Source: Faecousia sp. | Lineage (GTDB): Bacteria > Bacillota > Clostridia > Oscillospirales > Oscillospiraceae | Assembly: GCA_029257335.1 (NCBI GenBank) | Contig: JARIBV010000041.1 | Coordinates: forward strand, 1-64,000 | DNA length: 64,000 bases | Direction: 5' to 3' | Translations under genes and position numbers: made by a program | The notes under the pieces: model-generated | The model's input: only the letters and a program-made list of their open reading frames with translations | The model's database searches: none | What the model was told of the DNA's origin: nothing | In this document: positions 15,739-23,750 of the stretch, one piece after another | How the letters are laid out: every line of letters starts with the position of its first letter | How positions within the stretch are numbered: the stretch's first letter is position 1

Positions 15739-16606
15739 TGAGCGATGCCTCCTTTCCGTTTGTGGTGGCCAGGATCCCCGCTGCCAGCAGAAGGTGCACC
15801 ATCATGGTCACAAAGGCAGGGGCTAGGGATTCGATCATTGCGTCATAGTAGGTGAGCTGCCCATACGCCGGGAGCTTCAGCAGGATGCACAGGATTTGCA
15901 GCCCATAGGAGAACACCATGGGAAAAAATAAAATCACAACCTTCCTCTGTGTCCGCAGGCTTACCGCAAAGGTCAAAAAGACCTTGCTGGCCAATAATGC
16001 GGCATTCAGAAAAATCAAAACCAGATATTTCCAGGCCACATTTTTTTCCTGCCCCAGGATCTGAAAAAAATCCTCCGAATAAGGCGGGAAGGACTGGGAC
16101 AGGGGAAAGCGGCAGGGAGCCAGCAGGTAGGTGACGGCCCAGAACACAATGGAGGGAACCAGGACCAGGATCCCTGCGGTGAGACAAATGGCAGCGCCTT
16201 CCCATGCCAGATACCCTCCGGTTCGGCTTCTGAGTGCAATCATCTGCTGGGTCCCGTTCTGCCGATCCTGCATGAACATGAGCACAGGCAGGGTAATGAG
16301 AAAATGGGCAATGAAATGATAGAGGGTATAGCCGTCCTCCATAAAGATGTAAAAGCTGAACGCCTGAGAGGCCCGGTTTTCCAAAATGAACTGCCGCAGC
16401 CGCTGCGCTGTTTCCGGCGCATAGAGGGCAAATTCCGTGGAACCGGAATTCAGGTCGTGTATGGTATCAAGCAAAGAGCGGATTTCCAGAGAGGCTTCCA
16501 CCAGGTGAGACACAATCATAATGAAAAATGACAGTATCATGGCATACAGGATCTCTTTGCGGCAGAGCCTCCTTCGCAGGGTGGGATAAAAGGGATTCAA
16601 GTTCAT
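15731..16606 (-). CDS. Membrane protein, first permease-like subunit
   Basis: The start is ATG 16606 ('MNLNPFYPTLRRRLCRKEIL'), because AGGAAAGGA lies just before it; the tracked ORF begins 24 codons earlier without a ribosome site. The 291-residue protein has one N-terminal span (near 22-42), an extracytoplasmic stretch of about 60 residues with 'ETAQRLRQFILENRASQAF', then five or more spans. An external loop after the first span is common in ABC-2 permeases. The direct-repeat box at 16763-16780 lies upstream and may give this transporter group its own response-regulator-controlled promoter. Confidence 0.7.
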   Translation of the reverse strand: MNLNPFYPTLRRRLCRKEILYAMILSFFIMIVSHLVEASLEIRSLLDTIHDLNSGSTEFALYAPETAQRLRQFILENRASQAFSFYIFMEDGYTLYHFIAHFLITLPVLMFMQDRQNGTQQMIALRSRTGGYLAWEGAAICLTAGILVLVPSIVFWAVTYLLAPCRFPLSQSFPPYSEDFFQILGQEKNVAWKYLVLIFLNAALLASKVFLTFAVSLRTQRKVVILFFPMVFSYGLQILCILLKLPAYGQLTYYDAMIESLAPAFVTMMVHLLLAAGILATTNGKEASLNG

Positions 16607-16669
16607 CGGTCCTTTCCTGTTAGTGTTGGGCGGGACATTCCGGCATGGTGCTTGCTTCCATACAAATCC

Positions 16670-16700
16670 CCCCTTCAAGGGAGTGCCTTGAAGGGGGGAG
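16670..16700. terminator. Hairpin between the sensor genes and the permease genes
   Basis: CCCCCCTTCAAGG and CCTTGAAGGGGGG form a perfect 13-bp stem with a five-base loop. On the minus strand it is followed by ATTTGT rather than a long T-run. It may partly end the regulator transcript, or protect the permease transcript that follows. Confidence 0.55.
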
Positions 16701-16756
16701 CCTGTGTTGAGATCTCAATGGTTACAAGCCCTTCGCTGTCCCTGCTTCTATTATCT

Positions 16757-16790
16757 GCGGGCTTGTATCTTGTTTGTATCATCGCATGGG
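16757..16790 (-). promoter_or_regulatory. Putative response-regulator box before the permease genes
   Basis: TTGTATC occurs at 16763-16769 and again at 16774-16780, exactly 11 bases (one helical turn) apart. The same repeat with the same spacing lies before the response-regulator gene. On the minus strand a TAATAG -10-like box follows about nine bases further on, so the repeat sits where an activator would replace a -35 box. Confidence 0.65.
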
Positions 16791-16809
16791 GAACTGCAAA
16801 AAAACTCGG

Positions 16810-17607
16810 TTATTTTTTCAGCTCCTGCTGAATCTGCTCCAGCTCTTCCACCGAAATGGGTTCCACCGAAAACAGAATGGTATCGGAATCGGGACTGACA
16901 TTCCAGCAGGAACCCAGCAGCCCCACCTGTGGTTCGGATTCTTCTTGCAGCAGGCCCAGAAACAGACAGTCATTCCATGGAAAATCTGTCCCTTCCAAAG
17001 AAAACGGCTTCAAAACAGACGGGGATGGAAGCAGTTCATAATAGGCTGCCCAGGCGTGCAGGGCCTGAGAGGCGGAGGCCTCGGTCTCTTCCCACCGGCT
17101 GCGCCAGTTCAGAAAGGTTTGCTCCGTGTCGGGGTCTGCTTCCACACGAAGGCTGATTTGGACGATTTTTCCGGATTGTACATCCATCCACACGAATCCC
17201 TGGGCGATGCCGATTCGGTACAGATAGACGGCATGGTCCTGTCCCAGCCGGAGGGTCTTTGCGACGGTCTGCACCGGGATCTCCTGCTCCTCGGGATCGG
17301 GAAGAAAGGGAATGGCGATGCCCAAATCTTTGAGAATCTTCAGCTGTTTCATCAACTGCCGCTGTATTTGCTGAGGATCCACCTGCTCTTCCAACTCAAA
17401 CGCGCCGAGAGAGTCGTCGCTCAAAAGCTGAAGACTATGGAGAATGCTGTGGGATGCAGGGTCTTGAGACAAGGAAACCGCAGGCTGCACAAAGGACTGC
17501 GCTTCCAGGGCCTGCTGCCCATATTGGATCCATGCGCCGGGAAGCAGGAATGCGGCGGCAAGGACCAGCAGGGTCAGAAACAGACAAAAGACAGTGGATT
17601 TCTTCAT
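16810..17607 (-). CDS. Exported protein of unknown function coupled to the histidine kinase
   Basis: The 265-residue protein starts with a signal peptide or membrane anchor 'KSTVFCLFLTLLVLAAAFLL', and the rest is hydrophilic and external. It contains 'YLYRIGIAQGFVWMDVQSGKIVQISLRVE', which resembles the repeat style of PepSY-like or lipoprotein sensor domains, and a C-terminal helix 'VEELEQIQQELKK'. Its ATG overlaps the kinase stop by four bases. Being cotranslated with a two-component system suggests that it modulates signal perception, as accessory proteins of other kinases do. No domain is firmly recognised. Confidence 0.75.
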   Translation of the reverse strand: MKKSTVFCLFLTLLVLAAAFLLPGAWIQYGQQALEAQSFVQPAVSLSQDPASHSILHSLQLLSDDSLGAFELEEQVDPQQIQRQLMKQLKILKDLGIAIPFLPDPEEQEIPVQTVAKTLRLGQDHAVYLYRIGIAQGFVWMDVQSGKIVQISLRVEADPDTEQTFLNWRSRWEETEASASQALHAWAAYYELLPSPSVLKPFSLEGTDFPWNDCLFLGLLQEESEPQVGLLGSCWNVSPDSDTILFSVEPISVEELEQIQQELKK

Positions 17608-18998
17608 TGGGCAGCACCTCCCAGCACAATGGTCACAGTGGTGCCCATGCCCTGCGTGCTCTCAAATTCCAGGTCCGCTTGGTGAATCTGCGCAATCCGC
17701 TCGCACAGGGCCAGGCCCAGACCGGCACCGCCCTGGGCTCTGGCACGGGACTTGTCCACCATATAAAAGGGTTCTGTGATCCGGTCCAGCACCTCCCGGG
17801 GAATGCCCCGGCCGTGGTCCTCCACGGATAGGGCGTAGCCCTCTTCCGTTCGGCGTCCCGTAAGGTGAATGACGCTGCCCTGGGGAGAGGCTTTGCATCC
17901 GTTTTCGATCAAATTATAAAGAAGGGTATGAAGAAGCTCCGGTGCCGCCGAAAGCTCCGCCTCCTGTACGCTCGCTTCCAGCCCAACCCCTGCCTGAGAA
18001 AGAAAATAGCTGCAGCTTGCTCGCACCTTTTCCAAAAGCTGGGAAATGGAGACCCGAGAGAAATTCGGGGCATGATTTTCAAGGGCAAACAGATCCAGAA
18101 GGGAAAAGGACATTGCCTCCAGGCGTCTGCCCTCTGTTACAATATAGGTTGCGGCTTCCAGCTGCTGCTCCGGCGGCAGGGTGCGGCTTCGGAGGGTGTC
18201 TGCATACCCGATGACGGAGGTCAGCGGAGTTTTCAGCTCGTGGGCAAAGCTGGCGGTAAACTCCTTCTGCCGGGTGAGGGCATCGTCCAGTTCCTTGATT
18301 TTGGATTCCAGAGCGTCCGCCATTTCATTGAAGGTGCGGGCGACCTGTCCCACCTCGTCTCGGGAGGTGACGGTAACCCGCTGGTCATAGTGGCCTCGGG
18401 TCAGCTGCACCGCAGCACCCGCCACACGCTTCAGAGGTCTGGTCAGAAACAAGGTGAAGCCTGCGGTGACCAGAGTGCTGACGACCAGCAGCGCCCCCAT
18501 GATGATCTCATAGACCCGAAGCGTTTCTTTGGCCTGTTCAAAGCAGGCAGTCACATTCCGTTCCCGCTGCAGCTGCAAGGTCTGGCCGCAGAAGGGAAAG
18601 GAGGTGACCGAGACGACATAGTGGCCGTGGGATTCCACCAGATGGCTCTCAATGATGCCCGGCATGTCCGTGACAGGTTCAATGGGCGTGTTCATGATAT
18701 CGGTCTGGAGGATGCAAGCGCCGGATTCATCGGTAATGGCGAAGCGATTGCCGGACAGAAAGTCGGTGGAACGCAGCTTTGCCTTGAGAAATTGAACCGC
18801 ATCCGGTGCGACGGAATCCTCTCCGGGGTCCAGGGATTGCAGCAGAAGGGAAAACAGCTGGGTCTCGTCCTGGGCTGCCTGGATTTCCCTGCGGATCTGG
18901 GACTGAAAGGAGGTCCAGATGATGACGGAGCCTCCTATGGACAAGGTCACCGCCAAAATCAGTGATACCATAAGGATCATTTTCCAAGAGAACTTCAT
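17604..18998 (-). CDS. Sensor histidine kinase (HAMP, HisKA, HATPase)
   Basis: The 464-residue kinase has one span at residues 7-30, an extracytoplasmic domain of about 130 residues, a second span at 164-187, a HAMP linker to about 240, the phosphoacceptor region 'FAHELKTPLTSVIGYAD' (His253), and an ATPase domain with 'LLYNLIENGCKA' (N box), 'VEDHGRGIP' (G1) and 'GGAGLGLALC' (G2). It should phosphorylate the OmpR-type regulator whose gene overlaps it by four bases upstream. The external domain is large enough to bind a ligand itself, unlike the small BceS-type sensors. The ligand is unknown. Confidence 0.95.
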   Translation of the reverse strand: MKFSWKMILMVSLILAVTLSIGGSVIIWTSFQSQIRREIQAAQDETQLFSLLLQSLDPGEDSVAPDAVQFLKAKLRSTDFLSGNRFAITDESGACILQTDIMNTPIEPVTDMPGIIESHLVESHGHYVVSVTSFPFCGQTLQLQRERNVTACFEQAKETLRVYEIIMGALLVVSTLVTAGFTLFLTRPLKRVAGAAVQLTRGHYDQRVTVTSRDEVGQVARTFNEMADALESKIKELDDALTRQKEFTASFAHELKTPLTSVIGYADTLRSRTLPPEQQLEAATYIVTEGRRLEAMSFSLLDLFALENHAPNFSRVSISQLLEKVRASCSYFLSQAGVGLEASVQEAELSAAPELLHTLLYNLIENGCKASPQGSVIHLTGRRTEEGYALSVEDHGRGIPREVLDRITEPFYMVDKSRARAQGGAGLGLALCERIAQIHQADLEFESTQGMGTTVTIVLGGAAQ

Positions 18999-19651
18999 GG
19001 CCTGTCCTCCAGCCGATACCCCACCTTGTACACGGAAACCAGCCGGTCCTGCCAGCCCAGCTTCTTTTTCAGCCGCTGGACATGCAGATCCACGGTGCGG
19101 CTGTCCCCTGTATATTCACATTCCCAGACACGCTGGTAAATGTCCTCCCGAAACAGGGCAATGTTGCGGTTTCGGACAAACAGCAGCGCAAGCTCGTATT
19201 CTTTTCTGGTCAGGGAGACGGGGACACCCCCCTTCGTGACCTGCATGGCCTTGGGGTCGATGCGCACATCTCCGATATCATAGTGCTGGTCCAGTTTTCC
19301 GGCCCTGCGCAGGACGCTCTCCACCCGGGCAATCAGTTCCACCACATCAAAGGGCTTGGTGAGGTAGTCATCGGCCCCGGCCCGAAGCCCTTTGATGCGA
19401 TCCTCCACGGTTCCCTTTGCGGTTACGAAAATCACCGGCGTAGCAGTGGGGGCGATCTGCTCCAGCAGCTCATAGCCGTTGATTTTGGGCAGCATGATAT
19501 CCAGAAGAATGAGATCATAGGTGTTTTCCTCGATGAGATCCGCTGCGCTCATGCCGTCGTATGCACAACAGCAGCTGTAGCCGCAGCTGCTGAGGTTCCA
19601 ACTGATTAAATTTGCAATGGGCTTTTCGTCTTCGACAATCAGAATTTTCAT
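18995..19651 (-). CDS. OmpR/PhoB-family response regulator
   Basis: The 218-residue protein has a receiver domain (residues 1-115) with acidic pocket 'IVEDE', phosphoacceptor Asp51 in 'LILLDIMLP', Thr77 in 'VIFVTAKG' and Lys99 in 'YLTKPFD', followed by a winged-helix trans_reg_C domain with 'LTRKEYELALLFVRNRN' and 'TVDLHVQRLKKKLG'. It is the first gene of the block that ends at 12073. Direct repeats TTGTATC-N4-TTGTATC lie about 36 bases before its start and again before the permease genes, so it probably activates both promoters. GGGGAGG precedes ATG. Confidence 0.95.
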   Translation of the reverse strand: MKILIVEDEKPIANLISWNLSSCGYSCCCAYDGMSAADLIEENTYDLILLDIMLPKINGYELLEQIAPTATPVIFVTAKGTVEDRIKGLRAGADDYLTKPFDVVELIARVESVLRRAGKLDQHYDIGDVRIDPKAMQVTKGGVPVSLTRKEYELALLFVRNRNIALFREDIYQRVWECEYTGDSRTVDLHVQRLKKKLGWQDRLVSVYKVGYRLEDRP

Positions 19652-19679
19652 CTTCTCATACCTCCCCGGTTCAGTATGC

Positions 19680-19710
19680 AGTCAGATTGTATCACAGTTG
19701 TATCATAAAT
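19680..19710 (-). promoter_or_regulatory. Putative response-regulator box before its own gene
   Basis: TTGTATC at 19687-19693 and 19698-19704 repeats with an 11-base period, identical to the pair at 16763-16780. On the minus strand a CATACT -10-like box follows about eight bases after it. This is consistent with autoregulation. Confidence 0.65.
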
Positions 19711-19771
19711 TCCATGGGACACAAGTACCTGTGCCCCGGATTTGGAGGAAAAAGAGGCAGACGGGATAAAA

Positions 19772-19804
19772 AAATCCCCGGAAAACCGAAGTTTCCGGGG
19801 ATTT
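19772..19804 (-). terminator. Intrinsic terminator of the rplM-rpsI operon
   Basis: AAATCCCCGGAAA pairs perfectly with TTTCCGGGGATTT around seven bases. On the minus strand the stem is followed by a run of seven T. Confidence 0.9.
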
Positions 19805-19834
19805 GATGCACTTTTGCAAAGTTCCTGAGAGAAA

Positions 19835-20239
19835 TTATCTCTTGGAGAACTGAGGAGCGCGACGAGCGGCCTTCAGACCGTACTTCTTTCTCTCCTTCAT
19901 TCTGGGGTCACGGGTCAGGAAGCCAGCGGCCTTCAGAGCGGCACGGAACTCGGGGTTCACGCCCAGCAGAGCACGGGAAATGCCGTGACGGATTGCGCCG
20001 GCCTGGCCGGTCACGCCGCCGCCTGCAACGGTGCAGACCACATCAACCTTGCCCAGCATCTCGGTGGTGTTGAGGGGCTGACGAACCAGCAGCTTCAGGG
20101 TATCGAGACCGAAGTAGTCGTCGATGTCACGGCCGTTGATGATGATGGAGCCGGTGCCATTTTCATAAACACGAACACGGGCGATGGAGGACTTCCGCCG
20201 GCCGGTGCCGTAGGTATACTTCTTCTTGCTTTCGTACAT
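19835..20239 (-). CDS. rpsI: 30S ribosomal protein S9
   Basis: S9 binds 16S rRNA in the head of the small subunit, and its tail reaches the P-site tRNA. The 134-residue sequence has the family hallmarks '[21 protein letters not shown]', '[22 protein letters not shown]' and the invariant tail '...RAPQFSKR'. It begins 17 bases after rplM, the usual partner, and is followed by a strong terminator. The length is normal. Confidence 0.98.
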   Translation of the reverse strand: MYESKKKYTYGTGRRKSSIARVRVYENGTGSIIINGRDIDDYFGLDTLKLLVRQPLNTTEMLGKVDVVCTVAGGGVTGQAGAIRHGISRALLGVNPEFRAALKAAGFLTRDPRMKERKKYGLKAARRAPQFSKR

Positions 20240-20256
20240 TGTTCCTTACCTCCCAA

Positions 20257-20688
20257 TCAGTCCAGGGTCCAAGCTTCGGGCTTCTGTGCAGCGTGGTTGT
20301 GCTCAGCGCCCTTATACAGCTTCAGGCGGGTCAGGGAAGCACGGCCCAGGCTGTTCTTGGGCAGCATGCCCTTGACGGCCAGCTCCATGGCATAGTCGGA
20401 GCGCTTCTCCATCATGATGCGAGCCTTGGTTTCCTTCAGGTTGCCGATCCAACCGGTGTGACGGTAGTAGATCTTCTGCTCGGCCTTCTTGCCGGTCAGA
20501 ATGGCCTTGTCGGTGTTGATGATGATGACGCAGTCGCCGCAGTCAACGTTGGGGGTGAAGTCAGCCTTATGCTTGCCCCGCAGCAGGTTGGCGGCAATCA
20601 CAGCGGTCCGGCCCAGGGGCTTACCGGCTGCGTCGAGAACGTACCACTTGCGCTGTACGGTCTCCTTCTTCAGCAGAGTAGTGGACAT
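20257..20688 (-). CDS. rplM: 50S ribosomal protein L13
   Basis: L13 is an early-assembling large-subunit protein. The start is ATG 20688 ('MSTTLLKKETVQRKWYVLDA'), preceded by GGAGG eight bases away; the tracked 43-residue extension reads through the leader and promoter. Typical segments are 'GKPLGRTAVIAANLLRGKHK', 'KIYYRHTGWIGNLK' and 'GMLPKNSLGRASLTRLKLY'. The 143-residue length is normal. It forms a two-gene operon with rpsI. A leader of about 95 bases with a GGGG-TTTGG-CCCC hairpin suggests feedback control by L13, known for this operon in other Firmicutes. Confidence 0.97.
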   Translation of the reverse strand: MSTTLLKKETVQRKWYVLDAAGKPLGRTAVIAANLLRGKHKADFTPNVDCGDCVIIINTDKAILTGKKAEQKIYYRHTGWIGNLKETKARIMMEKRSDYAMELAVKGMLPKNSLGRASLTRLKLYKGAEHNHAAQKPEAWTLD

Positions 20689-20788
20689 AGTGTTTTCCTC
20701 CAGTTCAAACGGGGCCAAACCCCGAACGAGAAATATTTTTTGACAAATGGCACATTCAATCGTACAATGTACCCGAACGTGCCTGTAT

Positions 20789-20817
20789 CTTATACCATAG
20801 GCACAAAACAAAGTCAA
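20789..20817 (-). promoter_or_regulatory. Promoter of rplM-rpsI
   Basis: On the minus strand TTGACT (20812-20817), 17 bases and TATAAG (20789-20794) precede a leader of about 95 bases that can fold into hairpins before rplM. Confidence 0.75.
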
Positions 20818-20933
20818 GCACTATTTCCGAGAAATTTGTTTTGCGTCGGAAGAACTCTCAAATCCTTTGCTTTTCTCTTGTTTTCTCTTGAATACTCAAT
20901 ACCCATTTTTACACAGAAAGGTTTGATTTTTAC

Positions 20934-21689
20934 ATGCAGAAGCTGGTGGGACTGGTTCGCCGGTGTGTGGACGATTATAAAATGCTGGAGCCTGGGGACA
21001 AGGTCGCCGTAGGCGTTTCGGGTGGAAAGGACTCCATGGCCCTGCTGGTTTTGCTGGCGGAGCTTCGGAAGTATCACCCCTCCCGGTTTTCTCTGGAGGC
21101 CGTCACCATTGACATGGGCCTGGGAAATATGGACTTTACGCCGATCCGGCAGCTGTGCGACACCCTGGAGGTTCCGTATACTCTGGTGAAAACAGAGATC
21201 GGCCCCATTATTTTTGACTATCGCCAGGAGAAAAACCCCTGCTCCATGTGCGCAAAAATGCGGCGGGGAGCACTGAATCAGGCGATTTTGGAGCGGGGCT
21301 GCAACAAGATTGCCCTGGGCCACCACTATGATGACGCGGTGGAAACCTTTTTCCTGTCGCTGTTCTATGAGGGGCGGCTCAGCTGCTTTCAGCCTGTGAC
21401 GGAGCTGGACCGCAGCGGCGTCACCCAGATCCGGCCTATGCTGTATCTTACGGAAAAAACGGTGATCCATTTTGCTGAGTCCCAGAACCTGCCCATTGTG
21501 CACAATCGCTGCCCTGTGGACAAGCGCACAAAGAGGCAGGAGGTGAAGGAGCTGGTCTATGAGCTGTCCGGCCGGTATCCGGACCTCAAAGAGCGGGTCT
21601 TCGGCGCCATGCAGCGTCTGCCTCTGCCGGAATGGGCCCCCCAGGGAAGATATAAGCGGCCCAAGGTCCAGGAGCAGGGGCGGCAGTGA
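20934..21689 (+). CDS. TtcA/TtuA-family tRNA thiolation ATPase
   Basis: The 251-residue protein is an N-type ATP pyrophosphatase. The PP-loop 'GVSGGKDSMALLVLL' lies near residue 28, the 'CSMCAKMRR' cysteine pair near residue 104 marks the TtcA group, and 'IALGHHYDDAVETFFLSL' is the family signature. Such enzymes activate a tRNA base with ATP and insert sulfur, as in 2-thiocytidine at position 32. The usual TtcA second CxxC is replaced by a single 'NRCPVD' cysteine at the expected place, so the cluster would be held by three cysteines, as in TtcA. It is monocistronic, with a terminator downstream. The substrate tRNA is not certain. Confidence 0.85.
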   Translation: MQKLVGLVRRCVDDYKMLEPGDKVAVGVSGGKDSMALLVLLAELRKYHPSRFSLEAVTIDMGLGNMDFTPIRQLCDTLEVPYTLVKTEIGPIIFDYRQEKNPCSMCAKMRRGALNQAILERGCNKIALGHHYDDAVETFFLSLFYEGRLSCFQPVTELDRSGVTQIRPMLYLTEKTVIHFAESQNLPIVHNRCPVDKRTKRQEVKELVYELSGRYPDLKERVFGAMQRLPLPEWAPQGRYKRPKVQEQGRQ

Positions 21690-21726
21690 CCCGTTCAGGC
21701 GTCAACGGTGCCGCTTTGAAAACATT

Positions 21727-21790
21727 CCACAGCCCCAACACAATCCCGTGCAGTTGAAATGGCCTGCTTTGCGCCGGGGCTGTGGTTTCT
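21727..21790 (+). terminator. Terminator with long loop
   Basis: CCACAGCCCC (21727-21736) pairs perfectly with GGGGCTGTGG (21776-21785), followed by TTTCTTT. The 39-base loop is unusually long. Confidence 0.6.
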
Positions 21791-21835
21791 TTCGTTGCTT
21801 TTTGCCGAAACATGCAGTATGATAGTTAAGTAACA

Positions 21836-21862
21836 AAACACCCCCGCCTCAGTTGGCGGGGG
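21836..21862 (-). terminator. Terminator overlapping the TetR stop codon
   Basis: On the minus strand CCCCCGCC pairs with GGCGGGGG around AACTGA, which contains the gene's stop codon, and TGTTTTG follows. Confidence 0.7.
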
Positions 21863-22388
21863 GAGTCAGCAGAGTGGAACCGGCTTGAAGCGTGCGCAGA
21901 AGCAGGTCCTGGAATTTGTCCGGTGCCATGGGATTTTTCTGGGACAGCCACCGCAGCACGGCGGCAATCAGGGCATCGCTGTAGAAGGTCACAAAAAAAG
22001 AGGTGTCCTCGTTCCGCCCGTCAAAGAAGGCCTGGGCATAATAAGCCATGAAGGGCTCCAGGACCTCCCGAAAATAGTCCTGGAAGGAATTCTGCCCCTG
22101 CACCGACAGAGCATTATAATAGAATGCCCGGTTGTCGTAGAAGTATCGGCACAGACGGTTCAGGATGCTCAGATCCTTGGGAGCATCCCGCAGGGTCAGG
22201 AGGAACTCCGTCTGGAAGATCCAGTTCACCAGATCGTATTTGTCCCGGAAGTGGTAATAGAAGCTCTTTCGGTTCATGAGACACTCCGTGCAGATGTCCC
22301 CAATGCTGATTTTGGCAAAGGGCTCCCGCGCCATGAGATCTTTCATGGCTTGGGCCAGAAGTTTTTTCGTCTGGTTGGAATCTGCCAC
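21849..22388 (-). CDS. TetR-family transcriptional regulator (DhaS-like)
   Basis: The start is GTG 22388 with AAGGAG eight bases upstream. The tracked ATG start lies in the promoter, where TTACAAT forms a -10 box. The 179-residue protein has the TetR helix-turn-helix 'AMKDLMAREPFAKISIGDICTE' and 'MNRKSFYYHFRDKYDL', and a helical C-terminal part with 'FQDYFREVLEPFMAYYAQAF', as in DhaS-like activators. It is divergent from the phosphatase gene at 22475 with an 86-base intergenic region, so it may control that gene. The ligand is unknown. Confidence 0.85.
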   Translation of the reverse strand: MADSNQTKKLLAQAMKDLMAREPFAKISIGDICTECLMNRKSFYYHFRDKYDLVNWIFQTEFLLTLRDAPKDLSILNRLCRYFYDNRAFYYNALSVQGQNSFQDYFREVLEPFMAYYAQAFFDGRNEDTSFFVTFYSDALIAAVLRWLSQKNPMAPDKFQDLLLRTLQAGSTLLTPPAN

Positions 22389-22474
22389 CGGGAACCACTC
22401 CTTCTTTTGTAGTACGCACATTGTAACATAGAACACGGGGCAGTGTCAATTCCTGCCCCAGGGGAGGCAATCCA

Positions 22475-23128
22475 ATGAAAGCTGTATTATGGGATTTAGA
22501 CGGCACGCTGCTGTATACCCTTCAGGATCTCACCAATGCCACCAACGCCACCTTGGAGGCCTTCGGCTATCCCAAAAGGACGCTGGAGGAGGTCTGCACC
22601 TTCGTGGGAAACGGGGCAGAGAACCAGATGCGTCTGGCCCTGGGAAAAGAGCCTGAAAATTTTCAGGAGATCATGGCCTGGTATCGGGCCTATTATCCTC
22701 TGCATTGCAACGAAACCACACGGGTCTATGAGGGCATCCCCCAGGCGGCAAAGACCCTGCTGGACAGGGGCTGGAAACTGGCCATTGTGTCCAACAAGCC
22801 GGATGATGCCACAAAGGCTCTGTGGAAAACATATTTTCCCACCTTCACGGCGGCTCTGGGGCAGAAGCCCCCGCTGCGGCGCAAGCCCTTCCCGGACATG
22901 GTGCTGAAAACCATGGAAGAGCTGGGCATATCCCGGGCCGTCTATGTGGGAGACTCCGATGTGGATGTGAAGACCGCCAAGGCCGCAGGGCTTCCCTGCA
23001 TCAGCGCCCTGTGGGGCTATCGCTCCCGGCAGGTCCTGGAGGAGGCGGGTGCGGTCTGCTTTGCCCGGACACCGGCGGAGATCCCGGACCTGGCCCAGGC
23101 GCTTTGGGAGCAGACCTATGGAGCATGA
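22475..23128 (+). CDS. HAD-family hydrolase, phosphoglycolate phosphatase-like
   Basis: The 217-residue HAD-IA protein has motif I 'LWDLDGTLLYTL', motif II 'AIVSNKPDD' (SNK), motif III lysine in 'KPFPDMVLKTMEELG' and motif IV 'VYVGDSDVDVKTAKAAG'. The helical cap between residues 15 and 80 is of the Gph/PGMB kind. It should remove phosphate from a small organic phosphate; phosphoglycolate is only the family default. GGGAGG precedes ATG by eight bases. It overlaps the next gene by 11 bases, so the nucleotidase is probably coupled to it. Confidence 0.9.
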   Translation: MKAVLWDLDGTLLYTLQDLTNATNATLEAFGYPKRTLEEVCTFVGNGAENQMRLALGKEPENFQEIMAWYRAYYPLHCNETTRVYEGIPQAAKTLLDRGWKLAIVSNKPDDATKALWKTYFPTFTAALGQKPPLRRKPFPDMVLKTMEELGISRAVYVGDSDVDVKTAKAAGLPCISALWGYRSRQVLEEAGAVCFARTPAEIPDLAQALWEQTYGA

Positions 23129-23693
23129 ATTTTATGCCCTGATGGGCCGGATGCGCTATATCGGCCGGTGGGGCCTGATGCGCAACACCTTTTCCGAAAA
23201 TGTGCAGGAGCACAGCCACATGGTGGCGGTGCTGGCCCACGGTCTGGCCCTCATTCGCCGGGAGATCCTGGGCCTTCCGGGGCCGAACCCGGAGCGGTGC
23301 GCCCTGGCGGCGCTGTATCACGATGCCTCGGAGATCGTGACCGGGGATCTGCCAACGCCGGTCAAGTATTATGACCCGGAGATCCGGGCCGCATATAAGA
23401 AGGTGGAGCAGGCGGGAGGGCAGCGGATCTTGCAGACCCTGCCTTCCGTGCTGCGGCCCTTCTATGAACATCTGATTTTAGAGGACGACCAGGAGGTTTT
23501 GCCCATTGTGAAGGCGGCGGACAAGCTTTCTGCCTATGTCAAATGTCTGGAGGAGCTGAAGGCGGGCAATCAGGAATTTGCCTCTGCCGCCAGACAGATC
23601 GCCCAGGCATTGGAGGAGATGCAGCTGCCGGAGCTGGAATATTTCAGAGAGGAATTTCTTCCGGCCTTTTCCCTCAATCTGGATCAGCTGTAG
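23118..23693 (+). CDS. YfbR-like 5'-deoxynucleotidase (HD domain)
   Basis: The start is ATG 23118 ('MEHEFYALMGRMRYIGRW'), with GGGAG seven bases upstream inside the preceding gene. The 191-residue HD-domain protein shows 'HSHMVAVLAHGLAL' (first metal histidines), 'LYHDASEIVTGDLPTPVKYY' (HD pair plus the YfbR-specific TGDxPTPVK) and 'KAADKLSAYVKCLEE' (final Asp). YfbR enzymes dephosphorylate deoxynucleoside monophosphates and so help to control nucleotide pools. It lies between a phosphatase and NAD synthetase on the same strand and may form an operon with them. Confidence 0.9.
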   Translation: MEHEFYALMGRMRYIGRWGLMRNTFSENVQEHSHMVAVLAHGLALIRREILGLPGPNPERCALAALYHDASEIVTGDLPTPVKYYDPEIRAAYKKVEQAGGQRILQTLPSVLRPFYEHLILEDDQEVLPIVKAADKLSAYVKCLEELKAGNQEFASAARQIAQALEEMQLPELEYFREEFLPAFSLNLDQL

Positions 23694-23750
23694 CAAAAGA
23701 GGAAATTGAAATTTGCACCTGTGGGTGCATGCGATAGAAGGAGAATTGCC

